The notes beneath the pieces are model-generated. The model saw only the letters and a program-made list of their open reading frames with translations. It was not told where the DNA came from and did not search any database. A program made the translations under genes and the position numbers. Below, in pieces: positions 38,776-47,032 of a stretch of 64,000 nt of DNA (positions are counted from its first letter, which is position 1; the number at the start of each line of letters is the position of its first letter). This stretch comes from Flavobacterium sp. NG2 (GTDB lineage Bacteria; Bacteroidota; Bacteroidia; Flavobacteriales; Flavobacteriaceae), in contig NZ_CP139420.1 in the NCBI RefSeq assembly GCF_034119845.1, forward strand, positions 3,040,001 through 3,104,000. The letters are read 5' to 3'.

Positions 38776-39888
38776 ACACATAACTGTTATGTCAAAATGA
38801 AATTTAGGTAAATCAACAACTGCCTTATTTCGACGATGGTTGCCATCGAACCTTTGTCGCAATATTCAAAAGCCTCCATGGGTTTGTTTGAATAAGCTTC
38901 ACAATATTTTCTCCCAAAACTTTACTTGATGTAAAGCGGTGGCCCATCATAGGATGCCCTTGTGAAAATAGCTGTTTCCATACAAGCGACATCGCCTATA
39001 GCAAATAGATTTCTACCCTTATTATTTCTTAAATCATTTACGCGGAATGCGTTCCGCTTTTTCAATTAACGAATCGGGGGCTAATCCATGCACCAAAGCC
39101 CTGTACACCAGCAGTCCAAATCACCTCGTTGCCGCACTCAAAAGTCAGTTCGGAATTGGTGGTAACAGTTCGACCGTTATAGTTTTTTACACGCACATTT
39201 TTCCAAATACGCACCCTAAGCTCTCCAAGAATTTTGCGCCGCAATCGAGATTCTCATCATAGGATTCAGGAGTCGGTCGCCACTTTGAATCAGATTGATG
39301 TGCATTTTGGAAATATCAAGATCGGTTAGTCTTTTTGAAGAATGGCTTTTTTCATTCGGCCAAAGCGCCAGCCAACTCTACTCCTGTGGTCCGCCACCCA
39401 CAGGACAAAATTAATAAGACTTTCTCTTTCAGCTATATCGTTGGTTAAAACCGCTTGCTCAAAGTTTTCCAAATCAAACTTCGAATATTCAACGCTTGTG
39501 GGATGTTTTCATCGCCATGCTGTTGCGTTCTATTTCTTTGTTACAAAATAATTCGTTTTTGCCCAGTTGCCAAGACCAAATAATCATAAGCAAGCTCCCC
39601 TATTTCAGTATTTATTTTTTGGTTTGGGTGTCAATTTCTCGAACATGGGTTAACCTAAAATAAAAATTATCATATTCTGAATCACTTTTCGCATAGATAG
39701 CACATCGAACCGTCTTCGAGGTCCACTGTTGCTACTTGATACAGTAGAGGTTTGAAAAGTATGGTAATTGTTTTTATCCAAAAAGCACCACTTGTACAGC
39801 TTGTTTTTTAAGGCTTTCGCCAAGCGGATTCCTGCAAAACCACCGCCAATGATAACAATTCTAGGTAAGAGGTATTTGGAATATTCAT
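38776..39888 (-). CDS. Type II NADH dehydrogenase / FAD-NAD oxidoreductase, 3'-truncated, raw sequence
   Basis: Peripheral membrane NADH:quinone oxidoreductase family (single-subunit, FAD-binding, not proton-pumping). The start at 39,888 gives MNIPNTSYL followed, after a correction, by a VIIGGGFAG dinucleotide-binding motif and ALAKAL. A second conserved segment (AIGDVACME, then a GHPM-like piece and AFEYCDKGSMATI), typical of the family near the FAD-binding C-terminal part, reads from about 38,990 down to 38,820. The frame is broken many times because this is one uncorrected read pass; the mirrored copy at 37,617-38,730 breaks at other places. The gene runs into the adapter, so its membrane-anchoring C-terminus is missing. 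The breaks should not be read as real mutations. Confidence 0.7.
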
Positions 39889-40055
39889 GATTTATAAGGT
39901 TAGAGGTTAATCGGTTAGAAAAGGCTTATTCGTTAAGGGTAATTGGTTAATTGTTTAATCGGTTAGAATTTACGTAATTATTTCAGTCGATTAAGCAGTT
40001 AACCAATTAATCCGTTAAACTCTTAAACGACTTACTAACCCTCCATTCTCTCACC
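39889..40055. repeat. Intergenic run of degenerate GGTTAATCGGTTA-type units
   Basis: The gap between the two raw-read genes is filled with short related pieces such as GGTTAGAGGTTAATCGGTTAG, GGTTAATTG and their reverse forms TTAACCAATTAATCCGTTAA. They can pair with one another over long distances. The same arrangement is visible in pass 1 (about 16,840-16,990) and pass 2 (about 37,450-37,615), so the unit itself is real even though individual bases are not reliable here. Confidence 0.5.
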
Positions 40056-40875
40056 TATCTATCGTTCTTGTTCTTCTAGATCTTCACCGAAAGCACATTA
40101 AGAATGATGGATGTTGCTCTATCGCATACTCTACTTTTTCTACAATTTCGTCATGGTGTCGTTTTCATAATCAAATTGCAATGGCTCTTTGATGATAAAT
40201 GATTGTTAAAATTCCTTTTTTCTTGACACGCAAGCCTTTTTTATCAAATGAACGCGGAAACCGTCAATGACGATAGGTACAACAATAGGCTTATGTTGTT
40301 GATAATGTGGGCTGTCCTTTTCGAACAGGTTTAAATGATTGGTAGTTCCTTGCGGAAAAGTAATCACCCATCCGTCCTGAAGTGCTAGTTTTATATTCTC
40401 AGTATCGTTAGGGTTACTTCTTTTTTTTCGGTTACATCTACTCCTTTTGAACGCCAAGTACGTTCAACTGTAATGGCTCCGGCATACGCCATAATACGAG
40501 GCAACAAGCCCGCTTGCATGGTTTCTTTGGCCGCTACATAATAAATTATTGAGTTTAGGTTCCCACAGATAGCCTACATTTTTGATACTATCAGTACGAC
40601 CGCTCAAACTTGCATTAAAAACATGAAACATGGCCACCACATCCGCAAAATAGGTTGATGGTTGGATACAAAAAGAACATTGGTTTCGGGTAAATTTTAA
40701 TGATTCAGAACCTTCAATTTGCAATGCATTAACCCTCGATAACGTCTAGAGTTAAGGCGCCAAAACACGAATTAACCACTTTTGATAACAATATATGACC
40801 AAAAGGATTGCGTTTTAATAATCCATAAAAAAAATGTTCTATAATAATGTTGGGGTACGAATGTATCATTTTTCA
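40056..40875 (-). CDS. PlsC-like 1-acyl-glycerol-phosphate acyltransferase, raw sequence
   Basis: Likely membrane-associated lysophospholipid acyltransferase of phospholipid synthesis. Readable pieces, in order on the minus strand: VPQHYYRTFF near the start; LQIEGSESL; YFADVVAMFHVFNASL; a stretch leading to AGLLPRI and AITVERTW; then ALQDGWVITFPQGTT (the family's FPxGT motif, about 40,330-40,390), KPIVVPIVIDGF, and a C-terminal acidic tail ending near 40,056. The pieces lie in different frames because this segment is one uncorrected read pass. The HX4D catalytic motif is not cleanly readable. It lies just downstream of the NUDIX gene on the same strand, so an operon is likely. Limits are approximate. 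Confidence 0.65.
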
Positions 40876-40957
40876 TAACTATAGATTGGTTTAGCTGTTC
40901 ACTATCCTTCGATTAGCTTATTTTAGTGCTAGTTTTGATTGATTCTATATTTCGTGT

Positions 40958-41608
40958 TTATCTTGATAGTCGCATTACATCCTTTAATACTTCTTTTAAT
41001 TCACTCAACATCATGGCAGTTGCTCCCCATACCATTTGTCCTTCAATTTCAAATGCCGGCACTTCAATATCGGTGGCGTACGAGGTTGTCAAACGTACTT
41101 TTACAATAATTTCTTCACTCAAAAACACAGATAAAGGCAATTCAATTACTCGATCTACTTCAGAAGGGTCAGGAACAAATGCGATTTCGTTTGTACTAAT
41201 TCCCATAAAAGGATAAACCAAAAAATTGCTAGGCGGAATATAAATAGGCGAAAAATCTTTTTTTATTTCGATAAAATCAGGCGGCACTCCTACTTCTTCA
41301 TGTGTTTCACGCAAGGCTGTTTGTGCAAACACACCATCTTCTGCTTCAAATTTGCCCCCAGGAAAAGCGATTTGTCCAGAATGAACGCCTTCATATAAAT
41401 TGCGAACAATCAAAACCAAATGTGTTAAACCTGCTTTAGGATACAATAACATCATTACGGCTGCAGTTTTTGTTTTTTTGGCTTCAAAGTCAATATTTTT
41501 TAGCTCTTCCATTCGCTCAAAAGGAGCCATTTTAGCATGAGCAACCGTAGCAGGAAGTTCAGCCTTAATAATATGGGGAACAATTTCTAAAAAATAGTGA
41601 AAATCCAT
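40958..41608 (-). CDS. NUDIX hydrolase, CoA pyrophosphatase type
   Basis: Protein of 216 residues starting at ATG 41,608; a TTG two codons upstream is possible but less likely. NUDIX hydrolases of this group cleave CoA or its oxidised forms into phosphopantetheine and 3',5'-ADP. The fold's signature is present: LIVRNLYEGVHSGQIAFPGG (about 67-85) resembles the CoA-pyrophosphatase motif ahead of the NUDIX box, and the box ends in RETHEEVGV (about 100-108), whose glutamates bind the metal. It is the first uninterrupted frame to the right of the raw-read region and precedes the PlsC-like gene on the same strand. The substrate is inferred from family motifs only. Confidence 0.88.
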   Translation of the reverse strand: MDFHYFLEIVPHIIKAELPATVAHAKMAPFERMEELKNIDFEAKKTKTAAVMMLLYPKAGLTHLVLIVRNLYEGVHSGQIAFPGGKFEAEDGVFAQTALRETHEEVGVPPDFIEIKKDFSPIYIPPSNFLVYPFMGISTNEIAFVPDPSEVDRVIELPLSVFLSEEIIVKVRLTTSYATDIEVPAFEIEGQMVWGATAMMLSELKEVLKDVMRLSR

Positions 41609-41701
41609 AATCAAATCTTATTTTTGCAGACCGTAGCCAATATAAATATAGTCTAGAAAATAAAGCTTCGCAAGTTTTCTTAATTCAAATCGCATAAAAC
41701 A

Positions 41702-42136
41702 ATGTACAGTAAAGCAGAAAGTCAAAAAATCAAAAGAGAATTTTGGGTCACATTTGCCGAAAAATATCCTCGCAAATGGGTACTTTATGATACTAAAATC
41801 AAAGACTTTTCTTTTAAGTTTTATGTTGATAATAAAAAAGCTCAGGTTTTCATTGATATTGAGCATCGAAGTGATGAAAAACGTTCGGCTTATTTTGAAA
41901 AATTAGTAGCCTTAAAAAACATACTCGAAGAAGAATTTATCAAAGACTTGGTATTCGAAAAAGAATATGTCCTTGAAAGTGGCAAAACTATAAGTCGTAT
42001 CTGGGTAGAAAAATTAGGTGTCGGTTTTAGCAATAGAAATCATTGGGACACCATTTTTGACTTCTTTTTCGAAAAAATGAATGCTTTGGAGCTTTTCTAT
42101 TTGGAATATGACGAATTTATTAAAGATATAGAATAG
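41702..42136 (+). CDS. DUF4268 domain-containing protein
   Basis: Protein of 144 residues, divergent from the NUDIX gene with about 93 bases between starts. The sequence FSFKFYVDNKKAQVFIDIEHR followed by a helical stretch rich in Glu and Lys and a C-terminal NRNHWDTIFDFFFEKM matches what I know of the DUF4268 family. Its members occur alone or at the end of longer proteins in many Bacteroidota, and their function is not established. It is highly charged and has no signal peptide or membrane segment, so it is probably cytoplasmic. A one-domain, full-length form is seen here. No function can be read from the sequence. Confidence 0.75.
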   Translation: MYSKAESQKIKREFWVTFAEKYPRKWVLYDTKIKDFSFKFYVDNKKAQVFIDIEHRSDEKRSAYFEKLVALKNILEEEFIKDLVFEKEYVLESGKTISRIWVEKLGVGFSNRNHWDTIFDFFFEKMNALELFYLEYDEFIKDIE

Positions 42137-42289
42137 CATTCGTTCTATTTAACAGATAGTTCTTTTTTCTAAATATTTACTTATAATCAACTCATTTCTA
42201 GTAGTCTGAACAAATATTTTTGGTCTAATCACTATGCTTTTGCTTTAAAAATCACTACCTTAGTGTATCAATTTCTAAACTACAGTATT

Positions 42290-42712
42290 ATGACCAATGT
42301 AAAAACCTTAAATAAATGGGCAAATGCTCATTCTTATTTAACTATCGATTTTGTCCGAATTGCTCTAGGTGTATTTTTATTCATGAAGGGAGTTGAATTT
42401 ATTACCAATATTCAATATTTAGTAGATTTAATATCCCCTATAGATAAAATTGGAGGCGGAATGTTCCTTGTACATTATATCGCACCAGCACATATGATTG
42501 GCGGAATAATGATTGTTTTTGGGTTACTCACTAGATGGGCAATAATAGCGCAACTACCTATTTTAGCAGGAGCGGTATTAGTAGCTCTAATGAATGATAT
42601 GGCAACACACAATCTATTACTAGCCGCTGTTACTTTAGCAATTTGTATTTTCTTTTTATTTTATGGTAGCGGTAAAAACTCTGCCGATTACTATTTCAAA
42701 ATGCAGCAATAA
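42290..42712 (+). CDS. DoxX-like small integral membrane protein
   Basis: Protein of 140 residues from ATG 42,290 (MTNVKTLNKW); an upstream GTG at 42,263 would add nine unlikely residues. Four hydrophobic segments are visible: about 22-42 (FVRIALGVFLFMKGVEFI), 62-84 (ending in GGIMIVFGLLTRW), 87-103 (AIIAQLPILAGAVLVAL) and 108-128 (LLLAAVTLAICIFFLFYG). The layout and the GLLTRW-type turn fit the DoxX family of inner-membrane proteins. Their roles vary (quinol oxidase subunits, redox or thiol stress partners) and cannot be narrowed here. A strong hairpin terminator follows within 50 bases. Confidence 0.75.
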   Translation: MTNVKTLNKWANAHSYLTIDFVRIALGVFLFMKGVEFITNIQYLVDLISPIDKIGGGMFLVHYIAPAHMIGGIMIVFGLLTRWAIIAQLPILAGAVLVALMNDMATHNLLLAAVTLAICIFFLFYGSGKNSADYYFKMQQ

Positions 42713-42732
42713 CCAATAATTTTTTAACCAAA

Positions 42733-42766
42733 AAAATGCCTCACATTGCTGTGAGGCATTTTTGTT
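42733..42766. terminator. Hairpin terminator after the DoxX-like gene
   Basis: Ten-base perfect stem ATGCCTCACA / TGTGAGGCAT with loop TTGC, flanked by an A run on the left and TTTTTG on the right. It could work in both directions for the converging DoxX-like and LRR genes. The core stem GCCTCACA/TGTGAGGC is the same as in the hairpin at 44,658. Confidence 0.85.
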
Positions 42767-42791
42767 ATATGTAAGGTCGTTTGTGTGTATT

Positions 42792-42876
42792 CCTAGCCCA
42801 GATGGAAGCGGCATCCTTGTGGCGGCGGGCATTTATGCCGCCACAAGATAGAGCGGACAGCTGGAAATAGCTCCTA
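42792..42876 (+). repeat. Flavobacterial-type intergenic repeat, copy A
   Basis: GC-rich relative to its surroundings. It opens with TAGCCCAGATGGAAGCGGC, continues into an 11-base perfect hairpin (42,816-42,826 with 42,837-42,847, CTTGTGGCGGC/GCCGCCACAAG) and ends in GATAGAGCGGACAGCTGG. Related ends are found in copies at 46,715 (reverse) and 54,220. No coding capacity. Confidence 0.7.
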
Positions 42877-42903
42877 AAAAAAGAGCGTAATATAAGTTAA
42901 CCA

Positions 42904-44580
42904 CTAGTTTTTGATAAACTTAGACCTTGAAATCCCTTTGTTTGTATCTATTTTGATAATGTAATTTCCGGTTCTAAGACTAGATACGTCAATATTCGAA
43001 ATTTCTTTATTAGTTGGTAAAACCAAAACAAGTTGGCCTAACATATCATAAACAGCTATTGATTTTATTAGAATTTCATTTTTGACCGTGAGACTTAGAA
43101 AAGTATCTACTGGATTAGGATGAATTGTAAAATAGGTTGAAAAATTAAAGTCAATTGTTTCCAATGAACTATCACATGAAGAATCTACAACACAATCAAT
43201 GTAACCATTTTGTGTAGCTTTATTTTTAAAATTATTTACGTCATAATCCCATACACACAAATAGGTAAGATTAGGTGTGTTTGTAAAAGGATACCTTATG
43301 GTGTTATTTTGACCTGGAGGATTAGGAATACCAAATAACGATTCACTTGGGTTTTTAAGATAGGTGTTAGTTAAAAATGGATTATCACTGAAATTAACCG
43401 AATTCAAACCAAAAAAATCATTTGGAGAGTTTTCCGAAGCATGATAAAAGGTCTTGATAGTTCTTAAGTCCAAAGTCACAAATTTATTAAAACTACAATC
43501 TAAATCTCTAATAAACTCCGTAGTTAATGTTGTTAAATTATTATGACTACAATTTAGATTAAAAACATTTTTAACAACTAAAACCTCTAATAAATTAGAA
43601 CTACAATCCAGTTCCTTTAGAACAACATCTCCAATAGTTAAATTAGTCAATTTATTATCATGGCAAATTAGAGTTCCAAGATTTACTAAAGAACTCACAT
43701 CCAAAGACGTGAGTTTATTTCCATAACATGAAAAATACTCTAGATTTGTCAAATGAGAGACTTCTATACTTGAAATATTATTTCCTGATATAATCAGCAC
43801 CAAAAGATTATTCAATCCTGTCAAGTCTAAATTATCTAATTGATTACCATCACATTCTAGATATTTTAATTTTGACAATCCTGTTAAATTGAGAATTGAT
43901 AAATCATTACCTAAAACATCTATAATTTCTAGATTATTTGCTCCATTAAAATTGATAGAAGTCAATAAATTTTCCTGACTACGCAGAGTAATAAGAGTAC
44001 TTAAACCCGACAAATTTAACGCAGTAAGTTTATTCTGCTCACAAACCAACTCTTTGAGTTTACTTAAACTACTAACATCTAATTCTGTTAGTTGGTTAAA
44101 GCCACAATTAAAAGTTTCAAGGTTATTTAACCCAGTTACATTTAATGTAGTAAGCAAATTTTGATCACACCACAAATACTGAAGGTTCTCTAGGCTACTA
44201 ACATTAAATGAAGTAAGCTTATTATTAGTACAATTTAATGATTTTAAATTCGTCAAACCAGTTACATCTAGTGAAGAAAGTAGGTTAGTATAACAATTCA
44301 AAACCTGAATATTTGTAAAACTCGTAATCCCTACTAAAGAGTTAATTGCGGTAAAACTTACGTCCAATTCTTTTAGTAGTAGTGCTTCACTTTCTTGGAT
44401 TTGTCCGTCACTGTTAGCATCAACTTTAAAATAATTTCCAGCTAAATTTTTTGCGGTTGTATTACTAGAACTCGCCGCTAATAACTTCGCCTTAAAATTA
44501 GCATCAGGAATATTCACTATCTGTGAAACAACATTATTCAAAATAAATAATGCAATTAATAAAAAGTAGTTTTTCTTCAT
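42904..44580 (-). CDS. Secreted leucine-rich-repeat protein with T9SS sorting domain
   Basis: Protein of 558 residues from ATG 44,580 (MKKNYFLLIALFILNNVVSQ, a signal peptide). Residues about 20-75 hold a cap (IPDANFKAKLLAAS) and a calcium-loop-like DANSDGQIQESEA, followed by about 15 short repeats of the pattern LTxLDVSxLxNLxxLxCxxNxL (about 80-370). The C-terminal 75 residues (from about FTIHPNPVDTFLSL, then YDMLGQLV, LRTGNYIIKI) form a type A C-terminal domain recognised by the type IX secretion system. The protein is therefore expected outside the cell or on its surface, with binding or adhesion as the likely role; no enzymatic domain is seen. PorQ of the same secretion system is encoded in this window. 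It stands alone between two hairpins. Confidence 0.88.
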   Translation of the reverse strand: MKKNYFLLIALFILNNVVSQIVNIPDANFKAKLLAASSSNTTAKNLAGNYFKVDANSDGQIQESEALLLKELDVSFTAINSLVGITSFTNIQVLNCYTNLLSSLDVTGLTNLKSLNCTNNKLTSFNVSSLENLQYLWCDQNLLTTLNVTGLNNLETFNCGFNQLTELDVSSLSKLKELVCEQNKLTALNLSGLSTLITLRSQENLLTSINFNGANNLEIIDVLGNDLSILNLTGLSKLKYLECDGNQLDNLDLTGLNNLLVLIISGNNISSIEVSHLTNLEYFSCYGNKLTSLDVSSLVNLGTLICHDNKLTNLTIGDVVLKELDCSSNLLEVLVVKNVFNLNCSHNNLTTLTTEFIRDLDCSFNKFVTLDLRTIKTFYHASENSPNDFFGLNSVNFSDNPFLTNTYLKNPSESLFGIPNPPGQNNTIRYPFTNTPNLTYLCVWDYDVNNFKNKATQNGYIDCVVDSSCDSSLETIDFNFSTYFTIHPNPVDTFLSLTVKNEILIKSIAVYDMLGQLVLVLPTNKEISNIDVSSLRTGNYIIKIDTNKGISRSKFIKN

Positions 44581-44654
44581 TTGTAAGATTTTGGAGCAAA
44601 TATACAACAAAAACTAACACTAAATATTTTCCTACTTTAAATAATTTTAAACAA

Positions 44655-44687
44655 AAAAAGCCTCACATCCCTGTGAGGCTTTCTATT
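44655..44687 (-). terminator. Hairpin terminator of rpsA
   Basis: Stem AAGCCTCACA / TGTGAGGCTT (44,658-44,667 with 44,672-44,681), loop TCCC. On the minus strand it is followed by a run of seven T, just past the rpsA stop codon. Confidence 0.88.
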
Positions 44688-44703
44688 ATAAAAAAGTTGA
44701 GAA

Positions 44704-46479
44704 TTATTTTTTCTCAGATTTTTCCATTTTAGCTTTCAAAGCAGCTAATACATCATTGTTGTCACCTAAAGTCGCAGCTGGTGCGTTAGTAGATGCAGAT
44801 GAAGTATTTTCAGTTGCAGCTTTCACATTTTTCTCTTCTTCTTCACGGAAGATAGCAGTGTGAGATGCTACTACTCTTTTGAATTCTTTGTTGAATTCAA
44901 TTACTTTGAAATCTGCAGATTCACCTTTTTTCAATTTCTTACCGTCTTCTTTTTCAAGGTGACGAGTAGGAATGAAAGCAACGATATCATCTCCAAATTC
45001 TACAGTAGCTCCTTTGTCAACAATCTCAGAGATCTCTCCGTTGTGGATAGTTCCAACAGCGAATGAATCTTCGTACTGATCCCAAGGGTTAGCAGTAGTT
45101 TGTTTGTGACCTAAAGATAATTTACGTCCTTCAACATCTAATTCTAATACTACAACGTCAAGTTTTTCACCAACGTTTACAAACTCAGATGGGTGTTTGA
45201 TTTTCTTAGTCCAAGATAAGTCAGAGATGTAGATTAATCCATCAATTCCTTCTTCTAATTCTACGAAAATACCAAAGTTTGTGAAGTTTCTAACGATACC
45301 TGTATGTTTAGAACCTACTGGGTATTTAGAAGTAATATCAGTCCATGGATCTTGAGATAATTGTTTGATACCTAATGACATCTTACGATCGTCTCTATCT
45401 AATGTTAAGATTTGAGCTTCGATTACATCACCTACTTTTACGAAATCTTGAGCAGAACGTAAATGAGTAGACCATGACATTTCAGAAACGTGGATTAAAC
45501 CTTCAACACCTTCAGCAACTTCGATGAAAGCTCCGTAATCAGCGATAACTACTACTTTACCAGAAACTTTATCACCAATAGTTAAGTTTGCATCAAGTGC
45601 ATCCCATGGGTGAGCGTTTAATTGTTTCAATCCTAATTGGATTCTTGTTTTCTCATCATCGAAATCAAGGATTACAACGTTTAATTTTTGATCTAATTCA
45701 AGAACCTCAGATGGGTGGTTGATTCTAGACCAAGAAAGGTCAGTAATGTGGATTAATCCATCAACACCACCTAAGTCAATAAACACACCGTAAGAAGTAA
45801 TGTTTTTAACAACACCTTCTAATACTTGTCCTTTTTGTAATTGACCAATGATTTCTTTCTTTTGTACTTCAATATCCGCTTCAATAAGCGCTTTGTGAGA
45901 TACAACAACGTTTTTAAATTCGTGGTTGATTTTCACAACTTTGAATTCCATAGTTTTGTTTACGTAAACGTCATAATCTCTAATTGGTTTAACATCAATT
46001 TGAGATCCAGGTAAGAACGCTTCGATTCCGAAAACGTCAACGATCATACCACCTTTAGTTCTACATTTAACAAAACCATTAACGATTTCTCCAGTTTCAT
46101 TAGCAGCGATAACTCTATCCCATGATTTGATAGTACGCGCTTTTCTGTGAGACAATACTAATTGACCTGTTTTATCCTCACGGATGTCAATTAATACCTC
46201 TACAGTATCACCAACTTTTAAGTTTGGGTTGTAACGGAATTCGTTTAAAGAGATAACACCTTCAGACTTAGCATTGATATCAACGATAACGTCTCTATCA
46301 GTAATTCTAACAACAACACCATCTACTACTTCTTCTTGATCTGTAGCGATAAACGTTTTTGATACTAATTCTTCGAATTCTTGCAAGTGTTGTTCATCAA
46401 CTACATCAATACCTTCTTCGAAATTGTGCCAGTTAAAATTTGCTAAAAACTCTTCTTGTGATTGGATTTGTTCAGACAT
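44704..46479 (-). CDS. rpsA: 30S ribosomal protein S1
   Basis: Protein of 591 residues from ATG 46,479 (MSEQIQSQEEF); a longer frame exists but its extra 19 residues are not S1-like. It binds mRNA on the small ribosomal subunit and helps translation initiation. Six S1 (OB-fold) domains follow one another at about 50-113, 130-198, 215-285, 300-370, 387-457 and 474-542, with the classic GVFIDLGG-DGLIH, GAFIEV-GLIHVSEMSW and GIFVELEEGIDGLIYISDLSW segments. The C-terminal tail is Ala/Thr/Ser-rich and charged. It is a single-gene unit with its own terminator. In Bacteroidota, S1 matters more than in proteobacteria because Shine-Dalgarno pairing is weak. Confidence 0.97.
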   Translation of the reverse strand: MSEQIQSQEEFLANFNWHNFEEGIDVVDEQHLQEFEELVSKTFIATDQEEVVDGVVVRITDRDVIVDINAKSEGVISLNEFRYNPNLKVGDTVEVLIDIREDKTGQLVLSHRKARTIKSWDRVIAANETGEIVNGFVKCRTKGGMIVDVFGIEAFLPGSQIDVKPIRDYDVYVNKTMEFKVVKINHEFKNVVVSHKALIEADIEVQKKEIIGQLQKGQVLEGVVKNITSYGVFIDLGGVDGLIHITDLSWSRINHPSEVLELDQKLNVVILDFDDEKTRIQLGLKQLNAHPWDALDANLTIGDKVSGKVVVIADYGAFIEVAEGVEGLIHVSEMSWSTHLRSAQDFVKVGDVIEAQILTLDRDDRKMSLGIKQLSQDPWTDITSKYPVGSKHTGIVRNFTNFGIFVELEEGIDGLIYISDLSWTKKIKHPSEFVNVGEKLDVVVLELDVEGRKLSLGHKQTTANPWDQYEDSFAVGTIHNGEISEIVDKGATVEFGDDIVAFIPTRHLEKEDGKKLKKGESADFKVIEFNKEFKRVVASHTAIFREEEEKNVKAATENTSSASTNAPAATLGDNNDVLAALKAKMEKSEKK

Positions 46480-46559
46480 GCTGATTAAAAATTTGTATTC
46501 TGCGTTCGCTTGAGTTTCTTGAGTGAGAGAAAACAACAGAAGTTGTTTGTATAATTAAT

Positions 46560-47030
46560 TGATACCTAGTGGAAACTCTTATTCACCAAAAGGACTGCAA
46601 AATTAATACATTTTTAGTTAACTACAAAGAAAATACTACTGATAATTACCACAAAACCAAAACATAACACCATATATAAACGGTTTTCCTGTTTTTAGGA
46701 GCAAAATGCCCCGTTTTCACAACACACTCCCCTCCTGCTCTCGCCTTTATCTCTCCGTCCCGAAGCATCGGGACTACGAGGATACCGGCTCCATCAGGGC
46801 TAGTTTTTAGGTTTTGTTTTCTATAGTTAGTTTTTATGGGGAATCTTACAAAAAAAATTACTCTTGTGTGATTTTTATGAAATAAAAGGATATATTTGAT
46901 GCAACTAAAAAAGAAACAATCCTTCATAAATCTACCTATATTTGGGTATATCTGCGAAGATTTGTTTCGTAACATATAAGTTGGTGGCAAACGAAACAAA
47001 AATAGAATACAGAAAATAATGTAACTTAAA
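46560..47030. other. Intergenic region between rpsA and the AbiC-like gene
   Basis: About 550 bases without a credible gene, containing the divergent control regions of the two flanking genes and the repeat copy C. A 117-codon minus-strand frame (46,646-46,999) lies across the GC-rich repeat and shows no family features, so I do not call it. Confidence 0.6.
46715..46804 (-). repeat. Flavobacterial-type intergenic repeat, copy C
   Basis: On the minus strand it opens with CTAGCCCTGATGGAGCCGG, has a perfect 7-base hairpin (GTCCCGA/TCGGGAC, 46,757-46,774) and continues into GAGATAAAGGCGAGAGCAGG. The ends resemble copies at 42,792 and 54,220, while the hairpin sequence differs. That is the behaviour of a dispersed repeat with a variable centre. 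Confidence 0.65.
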
Positions 47031-47032
47031 AA

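Noticed and set aside
14865..40457. Several dozen frames of 60-112 codons in the degraded copies
   Set aside because: They are shadows or fragments of the genes in the clean copy, created by read errors. They show only broken pieces of the same proteins.
40926..41216. 96-codon plus-strand frame
   Set aside because: Antisense to the well-supported NUDIX gene.
46646..46999. 117-codon minus-strand frame upstream of the AbiC-like gene
   Set aside because: It overlaps a GC-rich intergenic repeat and the opposite gene's control region. No signal peptide, domain or sensible start.
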